Shown here in pieces: positions 7,929 to 17,495 of a DNA stretch of 64,000 bases. A program made the translations under genes and the position numbers. Numbering within the stretch: position 1 is the stretch's first letter; every line of letters begins with the position of its first letter. The stretch covers positions 1 to 64,000 of the forward strand of contig NZ_CALMHT010000021.1 of NCBI RefSeq assembly GCF_937863835.1, given 5' to 3'. This DNA comes from an uncultured Prevotella sp. (GTDB lineage: Bacteria > Bacteroidota > Bacteroidia > Bacteroidales > Bacteroidaceae). Below the pieces are notes generated by a model. It did no database searches, was not told where the DNA came from, and was given only the letters and a program-made list of their open reading frames with translations.

Positions 7929-9800
7929 CTATCCTTCAAGTGTTCGTACAGCATTAAGTATTACTAAGATAGTTACACCCACATCTGCAAATACTGCCAT
8001 CCACATTGTAGCGATACCAAAAGCTGCGAGTACAAGGACTAGAACCTTAACAAAAATAGCAAATATAACATTTTGCCTTGCGATTCTAATTGTTCGACGA
8101 GCAATATTGACAGCAACTGCTATTTTATTTGGTTTATCATCCATAAGAACTACATCTGCCGCCTCAATGGCTGCATCGGATCCAAGTCCGCCCATTGCTA
8201 TTCCGACATCTGCCCTAGCTAATACAGGAGCATCATTGATACCGTCTCCAACGAAAGCTAAATAGGTTTTTCTTTTTTTCTCTTTGATAATACGCTCCAA
8301 ATATTTCACTTTATCTGCAGGAAGAAGTTCTGCATGATATTCATCCAAACATAGTTCTTTTGCAACGGCCTCTCCAACTTCTTTTCGATCGCCCGTAAGC
8401 ATTATCGTTTTTTCAATACCTTCTGCTTTCAGGGCGGCAATCGCATCTTTTGAATCTTCCTTAATCTTATCTGATATAACGATATGCCCAACGTACAATC
8501 CATTGACAGCGATATGAATAATTGTACCGCTCTTTTCACATGGCTTCCATTTTGCCCCAATAGAATCCATCATCTTGGTATTACCTACGCAAACAATCTC
8601 GCCATTCACCTTTGCACGAATACCATGGCCTGATATTTCTTCTATATCTTCTATCTTGCAGTCATCGTTTTCATTGGGATATGCATTTCGCAAAGAAATG
8701 GCTATAGGATGTGTAGAGAAACGTTCAACATGAGCGGCTAAATGTAACAATTGATTTTCATTAATATTATTTGGATGAATGGTGCTAACTTCAAATTTCC
8801 CTTCTGTCAACGTTCCTGTCTTATCGAAAACGACAATTCCAATTTTGGCAAGTGTCTCCATGTAGTTTCCTCCTTTTATGAGTATTCCATTCTTGCTAGC
8901 TCCACCAATGCCTCCAAAAAAAGTGAGGGGAACAGATATAACCAATGCACATGGGCAAGATACTACCAGAAATGTCAATGCGCGATTTAGCCACACAGGA
9001 AATGTTACCATAAAATCATAAGAAAAAAGAGGTGGTAAGATAGCTAGAGCAAGTGCCACAGACACTACGATTGGTGTATAAACTCGAGCAAATTTAGCAA
9101 TAAAGGTTTCACTCTTCGATTTATTTACACTTGAATTTTCTACTAAGTTAATAATCTTAGAAACTGTAGACTGTCCGAAGTCTTTCGTGACTTTTACTTT
9201 GAGTAAACCAGATATATTAACGCAACCTGATATAACGGTATCATCTACGTTTATTTCTCGAGGAAGACTTTCACCTGTCAATGCAACTGTATCCAGATTG
9301 GACGAACCTTCCATCACTATGCCATCAAGAGGAACCTTCTCTCCTGGTTTTATTACAATAATTTCTCCTACAGCTATGGTTTCTGGTGATACTACACTAA
9401 TAGCATTACCACGTAACACATTAGCAGAATCAGGACGAATGTTCATTAAATCCGAAATAGACTTTCGGCTGTGCCCCTCTGCTATGTCCTCAAACAGTTC
9501 TCCCACTTGAAAGAACAGCATAACAAACACCGCCTCTGGAAATTCTGTTGCACTTCCTGGCAAGAAACCAATACACAATGCTCCAAAAGTGGCAATAACC
9601 ATAAGGAAGTTTTCATTAAAGACATTCCCTTTGGCTAAGCCCACAAGAGCTTCTTTAATAACATCGTATCCCACCAGTAAATATGGAACAAGATATACTA
9701 TCAGAAGTTGCCAAACGGCTAAATTAGCCATTCTTTCAACTATAACAGCACCTATCAAAAGTATTGCAGAAACTATTATTTTAAACAATTTTTGGTTCAT
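7929..9800 (-). CDS. P1B-type heavy-metal ATPase (Zn/Cd/Pb-type)
   Basis: A 623-residue ATP-driven exporter of divalent metals. Landmarks: membrane metal site SCPCALVIS at about residue 285, phosphorylation motif DKTGTLTEG, phosphatase TGES, hinge GDGINDAPVLARADVGIAMG. The CPC motif with this context is the Zn/Cd/Pb subgroup (ZntA/CadA-like). It lacks the N-terminal HMA/Cys-rich metal-binding domain common in this family, so it is the short form. It is the last gene of the minus-strand metal operon, 35 bases after the adaptor gene, and would move metal from cytoplasm to periplasm where the RND pump can take over. Substrate is inferred from motif only. Confidence 0.9.
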   Translation of the reverse strand: MNQKLFKIIVSAILLIGAVIVERMANLAVWQLLIVYLVPYLLVGYDVIKEALVGLAKGNVFNENFLMVIATFGALCIGFLPGSATEFPEAVFVMLFFQVGELFEDIAEGHSRKSISDLMNIRPDSANVLRGNAISVVSPETIAVGEIIVIKPGEKVPLDGIVMEGSSNLDTVALTGESLPREINVDDTVISGCVNISGLLKVKVTKDFGQSTVSKIINLVENSSVNKSKSETFIAKFARVYTPIVVSVALALAILPPLFSYDFMVTFPVWLNRALTFLVVSCPCALVISVPLTFFGGIGGASKNGILIKGGNYMETLAKIGIVVFDKTGTLTEGKFEVSTIHPNNINENQLLHLAAHVERFSTHPIAISLRNAYPNENDDCKIEDIEEISGHGIRAKVNGEIVCVGNTKMMDSIGAKWKPCEKSGTIIHIAVNGLYVGHIVISDKIKEDSKDAIAALKAEGIEKTIMLTGDRKEVGEAVAKELCLDEYHAELLPADKVKYLERIIKEKKRKTYLAFVGDGINDAPVLARADVGIAMGGLGSDAAIEAADVVLMDDKPNKIAVAVNIARRTIRIARQNVIFAIFVKVLVLVLAAFGIATMWMAVFADVGVTILVILNAVRTLEG

Positions 9801-9835
9801 ACGATAAATAATATTAGTAAATACATTCTTATAAA

Positions 9836-11014
9836 CTACTCTTCGCCTGTTTCATTCTTTTTCATTTCGGAAAGTATATAATAGGCGTTATCAAGTGCAA
9901 AAATTGTATTGTTGCTTATTCTTTCAGCTTTCACAATTTCCACATATCCATTTTCTGTCCTTCCCTTCTTTACCTCAATAGGATGAAAAAGCCACTTGTT
10001 ATTTTGATGTGTCACTGAAAAAATATATGATTTTCCTGAATCATCCACGATTCCCTCTTCAGGTATTGCGACAAGGTTTTTTATACTTGATTCTATCTTT
10101 CCACAGAGATACATTCCCACGATAAGCCCTCGCTTTGCTCCATCGATACTGACACGCACATGTACAGCCTTGGGGTTGCTGTCGAATGTGGTTCCCACAG
10201 AATACACTTTCCCTGTATATGTTGCACCAGTGGCAGATTTCAAGGATAGTGAAACTTTCTGACCAACTTTTACCATTGGAATATCTTTTTCAAAAACCAG
10301 AAGATCTGCATAAACATTGTTTATATTGACGACACGAAACATCGGGGTTTGAGAATCGGCAAACTGACCTGTCTTTATACTAATTTTTTCCACTGTACCA
10401 TTGATAGGGCTTTTAACAGCTATGCTCATAATGGCCTTACCTTTGCGCACACTGACAGGATTTATTCCAATAAGATTGAGCTGTGACTCCGTCGTCCGAA
10501 GTTCTGCATTTAAAGAATTATATTCCGCCTGTATCTGTTGGAAATCTTTTCCTGCACCAATTTTCTCTGCATAAAGTTTTTTCTGGCGATTATATTCTTG
10601 GGCAACAAACTTCATACGATTGTATGATGTTAAATAACGGCTCTGCAAATCAAGCAAATCGGGATGTGACAGACTTGCCAAAACTTGTCCGCGACTAACG
10701 GTTTGTCCCTCTTTTACAAATATCATCTTTACATTAGCTCCAATATATGGTGATACTGAAGCTTCACTCTGTGGCATTACGGATAATGTACCATTGGCTT
10801 CTATCAGCCCATGAAACTTATAAGTGGGCATCTTGCCAATGGTAACATTGAGAGAATCCTTTTGAGCGTCGGTAAGAGATACGTCGGCCTGTGACGCATT
10901 TCCATCGCGAACAGAGGTACTAACTTCTTTTGACTGTTCTTCTTTTTTCCCACAAGAAGACAGAATAACTGTAGAACTAACTACGATAACTACATATAAT
11001 AATTTGTATTTCAT
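9836..11014 (-). CDS. RND efflux periplasmic adaptor lipoprotein (CusB/CzcB-like)
   Basis: A 392-residue membrane-fusion protein linking the inner-membrane RND pump to the outer-membrane channel. It has a lipoprotein signal peptide with lipobox (LSSCGKK), the lipoyl half-motif region (VKEGQTVSRGQVLASLSHPD), an alpha-hairpin from about residues 120-175, the second lipoyl half (VKSPINGTVEKISIKTGQFA) and beta-barrel and membrane-proximal domains. It lies 17 bases downstream of the RND-OMF fusion gene in the same operon. Unlike CusB it shows no obvious N-terminal Met-rich metal site, consistent with a Czc (Zn/Co/Cd) rather than Cu/Ag role. Confidence 0.9.
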   Translation of the reverse strand: MKYKLLYVVIVVSSTVILSSCGKKEEQSKEVSTSVRDGNASQADVSLTDAQKDSLNVTIGKMPTYKFHGLIEANGTLSVMPQSEASVSPYIGANVKMIFVKEGQTVSRGQVLASLSHPDLLDLQSRYLTSYNRMKFVAQEYNRQKKLYAEKIGAGKDFQQIQAEYNSLNAELRTTESQLNLIGINPVSVRKGKAIMSIAVKSPINGTVEKISIKTGQFADSQTPMFRVVNINNVYADLLVFEKDIPMVKVGQKVSLSLKSATGATYTGKVYSVGTTFDSNPKAVHVRVSIDGAKRGLIVGMYLCGKIESSIKNLVAIPEEGIVDDSGKSYIFSVTHQNNKWLFHPIEVKKGRTENGYVEIVKAERISNNTIFALDNAYYILSEMKKNETGEE

Positions 11015-11031
11015 TTCTTTTGTATATATGA

Positions 11032-14000
11032 TTAATAATAATATTCCAAATTAAATTTCGTGATCAGATATTCACTATAACAATTCCAATAGTCCAATTG
11101 AATTTGGGCAGCATCTTTCATGTTTTGGATGAATCCAATGTAATCTGTTGCTCCCTTTAGATAGTACTGCATAGCGGCTTGTTGCTGCTCTTTGGCCAAA
11201 GGAAGAGCTGTCTCATTATAATAGCTCAAGGAACTTTTCCATTTTTCATATTGACCAGTGGTGGTATTTCGTTGTGATGTCAATTCTCGCTGCTGAAGAT
11301 CATAGTTCTGCTGAGCAATATCACACTGTATCTTTGCAGATTTAGTACGTCCAGACTGAGCTCCAAAGAAAAGCGGTATACTTAGACCAACTTGATAGGA
11401 ATAATAGCCCGATACTGATCCTATCTTTTGCCGACCGTAATCAACAAAAAACTTAGGAAAGAATTCTGATTTTTCCATTTTATACTTGCTTCCCGCAAGT
11501 TTTATCTTTTCATCAGCAAATTGCAATGTAGGATGAATTGTCGATGGTTGAATAATATCAGTTGACAATCCGGCAATGCTACCGTCTGTTGTATAAAGAA
11601 TTTTGTCTCCAAGCCAACGATTGAGATTTCTTAGTGCTATCTGTTCATCTTGAATTGCCTGCTGCTTCATCAGCCTTATCTGTCGAGCTTGGTTTTGGGC
11701 TGAGATATATTCTAACTTCGAGGTAGCTTCAGTCTCGTAACGCAATTTTGCGGCTTTCTCAAAATTCCTATAAATAGAATCAAGTCTATCATATACTATC
11801 AGACGTTGGTGAGCCACATAAGCCGTTCCATAATCAATACTCACTTCACGACGCAATTCTATCTCTGCTACCTTAACTTGTGCTTTGGAAACATCTATTT
11901 GTTTACTATAATATTTAGAACGGGCTCCTATTCCTAGAATATCGAGATTCTGTCTGACTGATATTAGTGTTGTTATGGCATTGTTACCTCTACCCTTTTC
12001 TTCAGTACCTGTGGATATTTCAGTAGTTCCAATATCCCAAGCGGTACGTTTCAGCTCCGTTTGAGCTTTCACATCCAACCTGGCTGATTTAATTGACGGA
12101 TAAGTATCTATTGCCATCTGAATAGCCTTGTTGAGTGATATAGGCTGCTGGGCTTTCATTGCCGAAGGCATTGCCAACATCATAATAACAAAGGCTGTTG
12201 ACGATATCATCTTGCCAGGCAGAGGGTGCTTACCGATTCGTTCTTCCAAAGCGTACAAGATGGGCACAACTATCAATGTAAGCAATGTTGCGCTAAACAA
12301 CCCTCCAATAACGACGGTAGCTAATGGCCGCTGAACTTCTGCTCCTGCAGAACTAGAAACAGCCATTGGCAAGAATCCCATCATGGCAGCAGTAGCTGTA
12401 AGGAGTATAGGACGCAATCTTTCGCGTGTTCCATTTTTAATGCGATCTATTACATTTGTCATTCCTTTTTCTTTTAATGAATTAAACCTATTAATTAATA
12501 CAAGTCCATTGAGTACTGCAACTCCAAAGAGGACAATAAACCCTACTCCTGCTGAAATACTGAATGGCATGCCACGCAAGACAAGTGAGAAAATACCTCC
12601 GATGACGGCAAGTGGCACAGCCATATATATCATCAAAGCCTGCTTAACAGATTTCAGGGCGAAATAGAGTAAGATGAAAATAAGCAGCATCGCTATTGGC
12701 ATTACAATCATCAGGCGAGCCTTGGCATCTTGCAAGTTCTGAAATTCTCCGCCATAAGTAATTCGATAGCCCGCCGGCATCTTAAGTTCTTTGTCTAGTT
12801 TCTTCTGGATTTCTTCTACAAGCGACTGAACATCCCTTCCTCGTACATTCACCCCAACATATATTCGCCGTGAGGCCTGATCTCTTGATATTTGCATTGG
12901 ACCTGGCTGATAACTGATATCAGCCACTTCTTTCAATGGAATAAGCTGCCCGTCTGGCAAGTCGACATATAAATTTTGCAAGTCTTCTATGCCCTTTCGC
13001 TCTTTCTGATCAAGGCGTATTACCATATCGAAACGTTTTTCCCCTTCGAAAATCACTCCAGCCTTACTGCCGGCAAATGCAGCACTCACATACTGATTCA
13101 GTTTTTCTATATTCAGTCCATATTGGGCTATTTTTTGATGATCGTACTTTACTGTTATTTGTGGAAGTCCTGACGTTCGTTCAAGTGATACGTCTCCTGC
13201 TCCTTTTATCTTGCTGATGATGCTAACCATCTTTTCACCCATTTCATTTAATTTATCAAGGTCATCACCATATAGTTTCACTGCAACATCTTCTCGTATA
13301 CCTGTTAGTAACTCATTAAATCGTAATTCTACAGGTTGCGAAAATGAGAAATTCAAACCCGGAAGCACACTTAGTTTAGCCTTAATCTTCTCAATCAATT
13401 CTTCTTTTGTCTTTGCTGATTTCCATTTACTCATGTCTTTTTCCAGAATTATGAAACTGTCAGTATAATCAAATCCCATAGGATCGGTCGGTATATCAGC
13501 AACACCAATTCGGGCACATACGGTTTTAATTTCAGGGAAACTCTTTAGTAATAACCGTTCCACCTCTTCTTCTCGTTTTATAGTTTCGGATAGAGAACTG
13601 CCTGGGCGCAAAAATGTCTGCATGGCAATATCACCTTCATCTAAACTAGTCATAAACTCTCCCCCCATGCGACTAAACGCTATTACTGCCATAGCAAATA
13701 AAGAAATAGCAACGGAAAGAATAAGTGTTTTGTGACCAAGTGAGAAATTCAAAAGCGGTTCATAGCCTGCATGTATTTTATTCATTAATCTCAAACTAAA
13801 TTCCTCAAGTCTGTTTTCTAAACGAGTAATAATACTGTTCGGCTTTCTGGATGGACGCAATACTATAGATGAGATCATTGGTACGTACGTAAGACATAGG
13901 ATAATTGCACCTATTATGGCAAAAGAGAATGTTAAAGCCATAGGTTGAAACATTTTACCGCTCACACCTGAAAGAAACAGTATGGGCGTAAATACGATAA

Positions 14001-15363
14001 GTATGATAAGTTGTCCGAAAAAGGCAGAACCCATCATTGTGGATGCCGAATCGTAACTTATGGTATCCATAATATCTCGATTGAATTCCATTTTCTTTTT
14101 CGTTCTTGATTCTATCTTATGAGTAATACCTTCAACGATTATCACCGCACCGTCCACTATAATTCCGAAATCAATGGCTCCTAAGCTCATTAAATTGGCC
14201 CATACCCCAAAAATGCGCATCAGAATAAAAGCAAAAAGAAGAGCTAACGGTATAACCGACGCCGTGATAATGCCACCTCTAATACTTCCTAAGAGCAGTA
14301 CTAGTACGAAAATAACAATAAGAGCACCTTCTATCAAATTGCGTCCAATAGTACTTGTTGTGCGTTGAATGAGATTGGAACGATCAAGAAATGGCTTTAT
14401 CGTAATACCAGGAGGTAATGACTTTTGAACTGACTTTATCCGTTCTTTTACACTTCTTACAACTTTGTCAGAGTTGGCTCCTTTAAGCATCAGTATCATG
14501 CCACCTACAGCCTCATGGCCATCTTGCGTGAAGGCTCCATAACGTACTTGCTCACCAAATCGGACATCTTCTGCGACATCACTTACTAAAATCGGAATTC
14601 CATTTTCCTTCTTTACAACAATACTTTTTATATCATCTATCGACTTCAATAATCCTTCTCCGCGAATAAAGTTTGCCATGTGATCCCGCTCAATATAAGC
14701 CCCGCCTGTGTTGATATTGTTTTTCTTGAGTGATTCAAACACATCGGATATCGTTATGTTCATAGCATTTAGACGTTCTGATGATAGAGCAATTTCATAT
14801 TGTTTTATACTGCCTCCAAACGAATTCACCTCTACAACCCCTGGCATCATTGCCATTTGACGTTTTACGATCCAGTCCTGTATTGTACGCAATTCTTGCG
14901 GCGTATATTTTGAGGAATCTTTGGGAACCAATGTGTATTGAAATATTTCTCCGAGACCTGTTGTAATTGGTCCCATTTTCGGCGTTCCAAAACCTTCCGG
15001 TATTTGTTCTTTTACTTCACTTAATTTTTCTTGTACCAACTGACGTGGCTGGTATGTGCCCATTTTATCCGTAAAAATAACGGTAACGACAGAAAGCCCA
15101 AATCTAGATACAGATCGAATATCCTTTACTCCAGGTAAATTAGACATGGCTAATTCAACTGGATAAGTGACAAACTGTTCTATATCGCCTGTTGACAGAT
15201 TTTCTGCAGTAGTAATTATCTGGACTTGATTGTTAGTAATATCGGGCGTTGAGTCAACATTAATGGTACGGAGGGAGTAAAAGCCACCACCGATTATTAT
15301 AACGACCAGTAATAGTACGACAAATTTATGTCGTATGGAATATAAAATGATTTTATTGATCAT
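11032..15363 (-). CDS. CzcA-family RND metal pump fused to TolC-like outer-membrane factor
   Basis: A 1443-residue fusion. Residues 1 to about 1040 are a proton-driven heavy-metal RND transporter: N-terminal membrane segment, pore domains, and the TM4 acidic motif GAIDFGIIVDGAVIIVEG, typical of CzcA/CusA. After the last RND segment (LYALEERIGKHPLPGK) comes a hydrophobic run ending MPSAMKAQQ, which looks like a complete signal peptide, then a CusC/CzcC-type outer-membrane factor with its coiled-coil hairpins (about 1065-1443). CusA/CzcA fused to a TolC-like domain is a known Bacteroidetes arrangement, but the embedded signal peptide suggests cleavage into two proteins. No separate OMF gene is in the operon, which supports the fusion being the channel source. 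Confidence 0.9.
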   Translation of the reverse strand: MINKIILYSIRHKFVVLLLVVIIIGGGFYSLRTINVDSTPDITNNQVQIITTAENLSTGDIEQFVTYPVELAMSNLPGVKDIRSVSRFGLSVVTVIFTDKMGTYQPRQLVQEKLSEVKEQIPEGFGTPKMGPITTGLGEIFQYTLVPKDSSKYTPQELRTIQDWIVKRQMAMMPGVVEVNSFGGSIKQYEIALSSERLNAMNITISDVFESLKKNNINTGGAYIERDHMANFIRGEGLLKSIDDIKSIVVKKENGIPILVSDVAEDVRFGEQVRYGAFTQDGHEAVGGMILMLKGANSDKVVRSVKERIKSVQKSLPPGITIKPFLDRSNLIQRTTSTIGRNLIEGALIVIFVLVLLLGSIRGGIITASVIPLALLFAFILMRIFGVWANLMSLGAIDFGIIVDGAVIIVEGITHKIESRTKKKMEFNRDIMDTISYDSASTMMGSAFFGQLIILIVFTPILFLSGVSGKMFQPMALTFSFAIIGAIILCLTYVPMISSIVLRPSRKPNSIITRLENRLEEFSLRLMNKIHAGYEPLLNFSLGHKTLILSVAISLFAMAVIAFSRMGGEFMTSLDEGDIAMQTFLRPGSSLSETIKREEEVERLLLKSFPEIKTVCARIGVADIPTDPMGFDYTDSFIILEKDMSKWKSAKTKEELIEKIKAKLSVLPGLNFSFSQPVELRFNELLTGIREDVAVKLYGDDLDKLNEMGEKMVSIISKIKGAGDVSLERTSGLPQITVKYDHQKIAQYGLNIEKLNQYVSAAFAGSKAGVIFEGEKRFDMVIRLDQKERKGIEDLQNLYVDLPDGQLIPLKEVADISYQPGPMQISRDQASRRIYVGVNVRGRDVQSLVEEIQKKLDKELKMPAGYRITYGGEFQNLQDAKARLMIVMPIAMLLIFILLYFALKSVKQALMIYMAVPLAVIGGIFSLVLRGMPFSISAGVGFIVLFGVAVLNGLVLINRFNSLKEKGMTNVIDRIKNGTRERLRPILLTATAAMMGFLPMAVSSSAGAEVQRPLATVVIGGLFSATLLTLIVVPILYALEERIGKHPLPGKMISSTAFVIMMLAMPSAMKAQQPISLNKAIQMAIDTYPSIKSARLDVKAQTELKRTAWDIGTTEISTGTEEKGRGNNAITTLISVRQNLDILGIGARSKYYSKQIDVSKAQVKVAEIELRREVSIDYGTAYVAHQRLIVYDRLDSIYRNFEKAAKLRYETEATSKLEYISAQNQARQIRLMKQQAIQDEQIALRNLNRWLGDKILYTTDGSIAGLSTDIIQPSTIHPTLQFADEKIKLAGSKYKMEKSEFFPKFFVDYGRQKIGSVSGYYSYQVGLSIPLFFGAQSGRTKSAKIQCDIAQQNYDLQQRELTSQRNTTTGQYEKWKSSLSYYNETALPLAKEQQQAAMQYYLKGATDYIGFIQNMKDAAQIQLDYWNCYSEYLITKFNLEYYY

Positions 15364-15654
15364 GATTTTAAAATTTCTTACAATTAACTAAATGGATTAT
15401 ATGTAAATTATATATGAGAAGATACCATTCTTCTCCTAAGATTAATTACATTAATGACACATGAATGTCAGATGAAATCGCAATTTTTGGAAGGCACATG
15501 ATCTTGAAAACTATATATTTAGCAATACATAATTGCCAATAGTATTATATAGTCAAGCAATTCAATAAATTCAAACTTATTGGATTCTCTCTATGTTAGA
15601 TGATCTATAGTAATTGAATATGTAAAGAATTACCTTCTCAAAAATGTTGTATTA
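15364..15654. promoter_or_regulatory. Intergenic leader of the RND gene
   Basis: This 291-base, AT-rich gap lies between the small His-rich protein and the RND gene, both on the minus strand. One -7-like element is present on the minus strand (TAAGTTTG, 15572-15579) but without a -33 partner, so an internal promoter is possible, not demonstrated. An imperfect GAGAAG/CTTCTC inverted repeat is at about 15417-15436. No ORF is supported. Confidence 0.3.
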
Positions 15655-16056
15655 TTACAAAAGGGGAGGTCCTCTTCTTGAATGTGCAGTATTATTTGCT
15701 TGAGTCAGTTCCGCATAATTAGTTGGATAATCAATAATCCTGCAATCACTATTATTAAAATCAATTATTGTGTTTGTAAATATACCTAATAGCCACGGAA
15801 TTTGAGATAAAGAAATGTCATATGCATTTGTTGCGCTCTTCACATTGCTTGTAAAATTACGAATTTGCTGCAATGGACATCCTTCTTCTTCATTTTGAGC
15901 ATGTGAGGTATGATTATCATTGATATTTCCGTCAATGGCACAAATTTCCTCAATTGTACATATCTGATTGTTGTGATGATGATGCAACATGGGGGCTGTC
16001 AACATCATCATTATCAATGCTATTGCAATAGATGATATGTATTGTATTCTTTTCAT
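15655..16056 (-). CDS. Small exported His-rich protein of metal-efflux operon (DUF6769-like)
   Basis: A 133-residue protein with an N-terminal signal peptide or anchor (SIAIALIMMMLTAPML) followed by an HHHHNN cluster, several Cys (ICTIEEICA, GCPLQQ) and further His, which suggests metal binding in the periplasm. Small proteins of this kind precede czc-type operons in Bacteroidetes and appear to belong to the DUF6769 group; I assign that from memory of the family's look, not from a search. It is the first gene after the palindromic operator, so it should be expressed on metal stress together with the pump genes. Confidence 0.65.
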   Translation of the reverse strand: MKRIQYISSIAIALIMMMLTAPMLHHHHNNQICTIEEICAIDGNINDNHTSHAQNEEEGCPLQQIRNFTSNVKSATNAYDISLSQIPWLLGIFTNTIIDFNNSDCRIIDYPTNYAELTQANNTAHSRRGPPLL

Positions 16057-16063
16057 TTGACTA

Positions 16064-16071
16064 CAAAAGTA
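16064..16071 (-). promoter_or_regulatory. -7 element of the metal-efflux operon
   Basis: TACTTTTG on the minus strand matches TAnnTTTG and ends eight bases before the ATG at 16056, so the message would be leaderless or nearly so. The upstream -33 region lies inside the 19-bp palindrome. Confidence 0.5.
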
Positions 16072-16081
16072 TATATAATTC

Positions 16082-16100
16082 TTTGCAACTGAGTTGCAAA
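16082..16100. promoter_or_regulatory. Perfect 19-bp palindrome, likely metal-regulator operator
   Basis: TTTGCAACT-G-AGTTGCAAA is perfectly symmetric about its central base. It lies at about -18 to -37 relative to the predicted -7 box of the metal operon, the position expected for a repressor site. The form resembles operators of Fur-family or ArsR-type dimers. No gene for such a regulator is found in the window, so the cognate protein must be encoded elsewhere. Confidence 0.7.
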
Positions 16101-16262
16101 AGAGGTAAATAGCCCAAAATTTTGTTTTATTAACTCATTGATGGCAAGTGATCTACTTCTCTCAATACATATAGTCTGCAACTAATTCTAAATATGAGTT
16201 CATAACATATTCATCTTTGTTGGTCGCCGTTCTATTTCAGATGTGTTATTTACTGTATATTT

Positions 16263-16445
16263 TTCTTCATTTTGAAGGATGCATCTCATAGCTAATACAT
16301 AAATCCGCAACAATCAAGTTGAGATGATCGCTGCGGATTAAGTAGCTTAACGTCTTTATTTTATCGAATCCTGCAATTTTGTGGAATACTCATTGATGGT
16401 GCTCTTCAGAATCTTGGCATAAATCTGTGTAGTACGAATGTCTTC
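16263..16445. repeat. Direct repeat, right copy
   Basis: Right-hand partner of 7708-7905. It includes a shortened remnant of the small membrane ORF's 3' end (about 12 bases deleted relative to the left copy), the hairpin and the 3' end of the full integrase gene. The best-conserved part is 16293-16437. Confidence 0.85.
16302..16339. terminator. Hairpin downstream of integrase gene
   Basis: AATCCGCA (16302-16309) pairs with TGCGGATT (16332-16339), the same stem as at 7762-7799, lying 16 bases beyond the integrase stop codon. It probably ends integrase transcription and insulates it from the metal operon promoter. A strong T-run is lacking. Confidence 0.5.
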
Positions 16446-17495
16446 ATGACCTAACATTCTGGCTACATCTTCAATAGGCACGCCATGTGAAATAGCTAAA
16501 GTTGCGAAGGAATGTCTGGCAACATGAAAGGTCAGACTCTTGCGAAGTCCCATGGCATGTTGAATGAGATGTAAATACTCATTTCCCTTTTGGTTCGTAA
16601 TTTTGGGTAAGTTGTAATCGTACTTCTTTAATACTTCCATTGCCGGGGTTAAGATAGGGGTAAAAAACTTTGTACCTGTTTTGAGCCGTTTGCCATCTAT
16701 ATAGTATATATTTCCAATCTTTTCCGTCATCTGATCGAAATTGAACACCTGTACATCACAATATGCAAGGCCGGTATAGGCAGCAAAGATGAAAAGGTCT
16801 CGCACATGGTCCATAGGCTCCGTCAACTTAATTGCTCTCAATTTGTCCAATTCATCCTCTGTTAGAGGTTGTCGTTCTTTGCTCTTACCTCGGCTCAATT
16901 TGACACGTTCGTATGGATCAACAGGAATCATATCGGCCATTCGCAGATAGCGCGTCACTTTACGAAGGTGTTTGTGGTAGGTGTGCACAGACACGTCTGT
17001 TCTGGAACCATCATGCAACCATTCGTCGAATTCAAGAATGTTTTTAGGAGTGAGGTCTGCAAATGTTTTGATTTTGCCGAAACGTTTCACTGCCTCCAAA
17101 GTGCAGATTTTGTGCTTACGAGTGCCGTCACTGAACCTTTCCTTATCAATGCTCTCCTTCAGATAGATAATGAAGTTTGTCGCTTGATCTGTCCCTTTGT
17201 AGAAATTATTACTTCTGGATTTCTTCTTACTTAAGTAATAACTTTCAAACTGCTGAACTGTCATTTCGTCATCGAACAAAAGCATTGCTGAAATGATGTC
17301 TTTACAGCGCTTTAGCTCATTCTGTACTTCTAATGACGAAATCATGTCTTTAAGCTCATTGGGTCTGCACTTACCAAGTCCAATGAACTTACGACCTGTG
17401 CGACTCAAATAAATTTGGATTTCAACATAGCCAAATCCACATTTTTCAACTGTTTTTCTTCTGTTAAACACAACAGAAACTCTTTCGCGTACCAT
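16356..17495 (-). CDS. Tyrosine recombinase / integrase
   Basis: A 379-residue integrase of the Bacteroidetes type with N-terminal arm-binding, SAM-like core-binding and catalytic domains. Catalytic residues seen: HVARHSFATLAI (His-x-x-Arg), LGHEDIRTTQIYAKI (second His and the Tyr nucleophile), and the beta-hairpin Lys in KRLKTGTKFF. At the first Arg position the motif reads YTGLAYCD, i.e. Ala in place of Arg, a substitution of the kind known from IntDOT-like enzymes and tolerated. The gene starts about 280 bases from the 3' end of tRNA-Lys, facing away from it, the usual layout for an element integrated in a tRNA gene. Confidence 0.9.
   Translation of the reverse strand: MVRERVSVVFNRRKTVEKCGFGYVEIQIYLSRTGRKFIGLGKCRPNELKDMISSLEVQNELKRCKDIISAMLLFDDEMTVQQFESYYLSKKKSRSNNFYKGTDQATNFIIYLKESIDKERFSDGTRKHKICTLEAVKRFGKIKTFADLTPKNILEFDEWLHDGSRTDVSVHTYHKHLRKVTRYLRMADMIPVDPYERVKLSRGKSKERQPLTEDELDKLRAIKLTEPMDHVRDLFIFAAYTGLAYCDVQVFNFDQMTEKIGNIYYIDGKRLKTGTKFFTPILTPAMEVLKKYDYNLPKITNQKGNEYLHLIQHAMGLRKSLTFHVARHSFATLAISHGVPIEDVARMLGHEDIRTTQIYAKILKSTINEYSTKLQDSIK

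Noticed and set aside
16356-17495. Integrase inactive because the first catalytic Arg is Ala
   Set aside because: Substitution at this position is usual in IntDOT-like Bacteroidetes integrases, and the other catalytic residues are intact.
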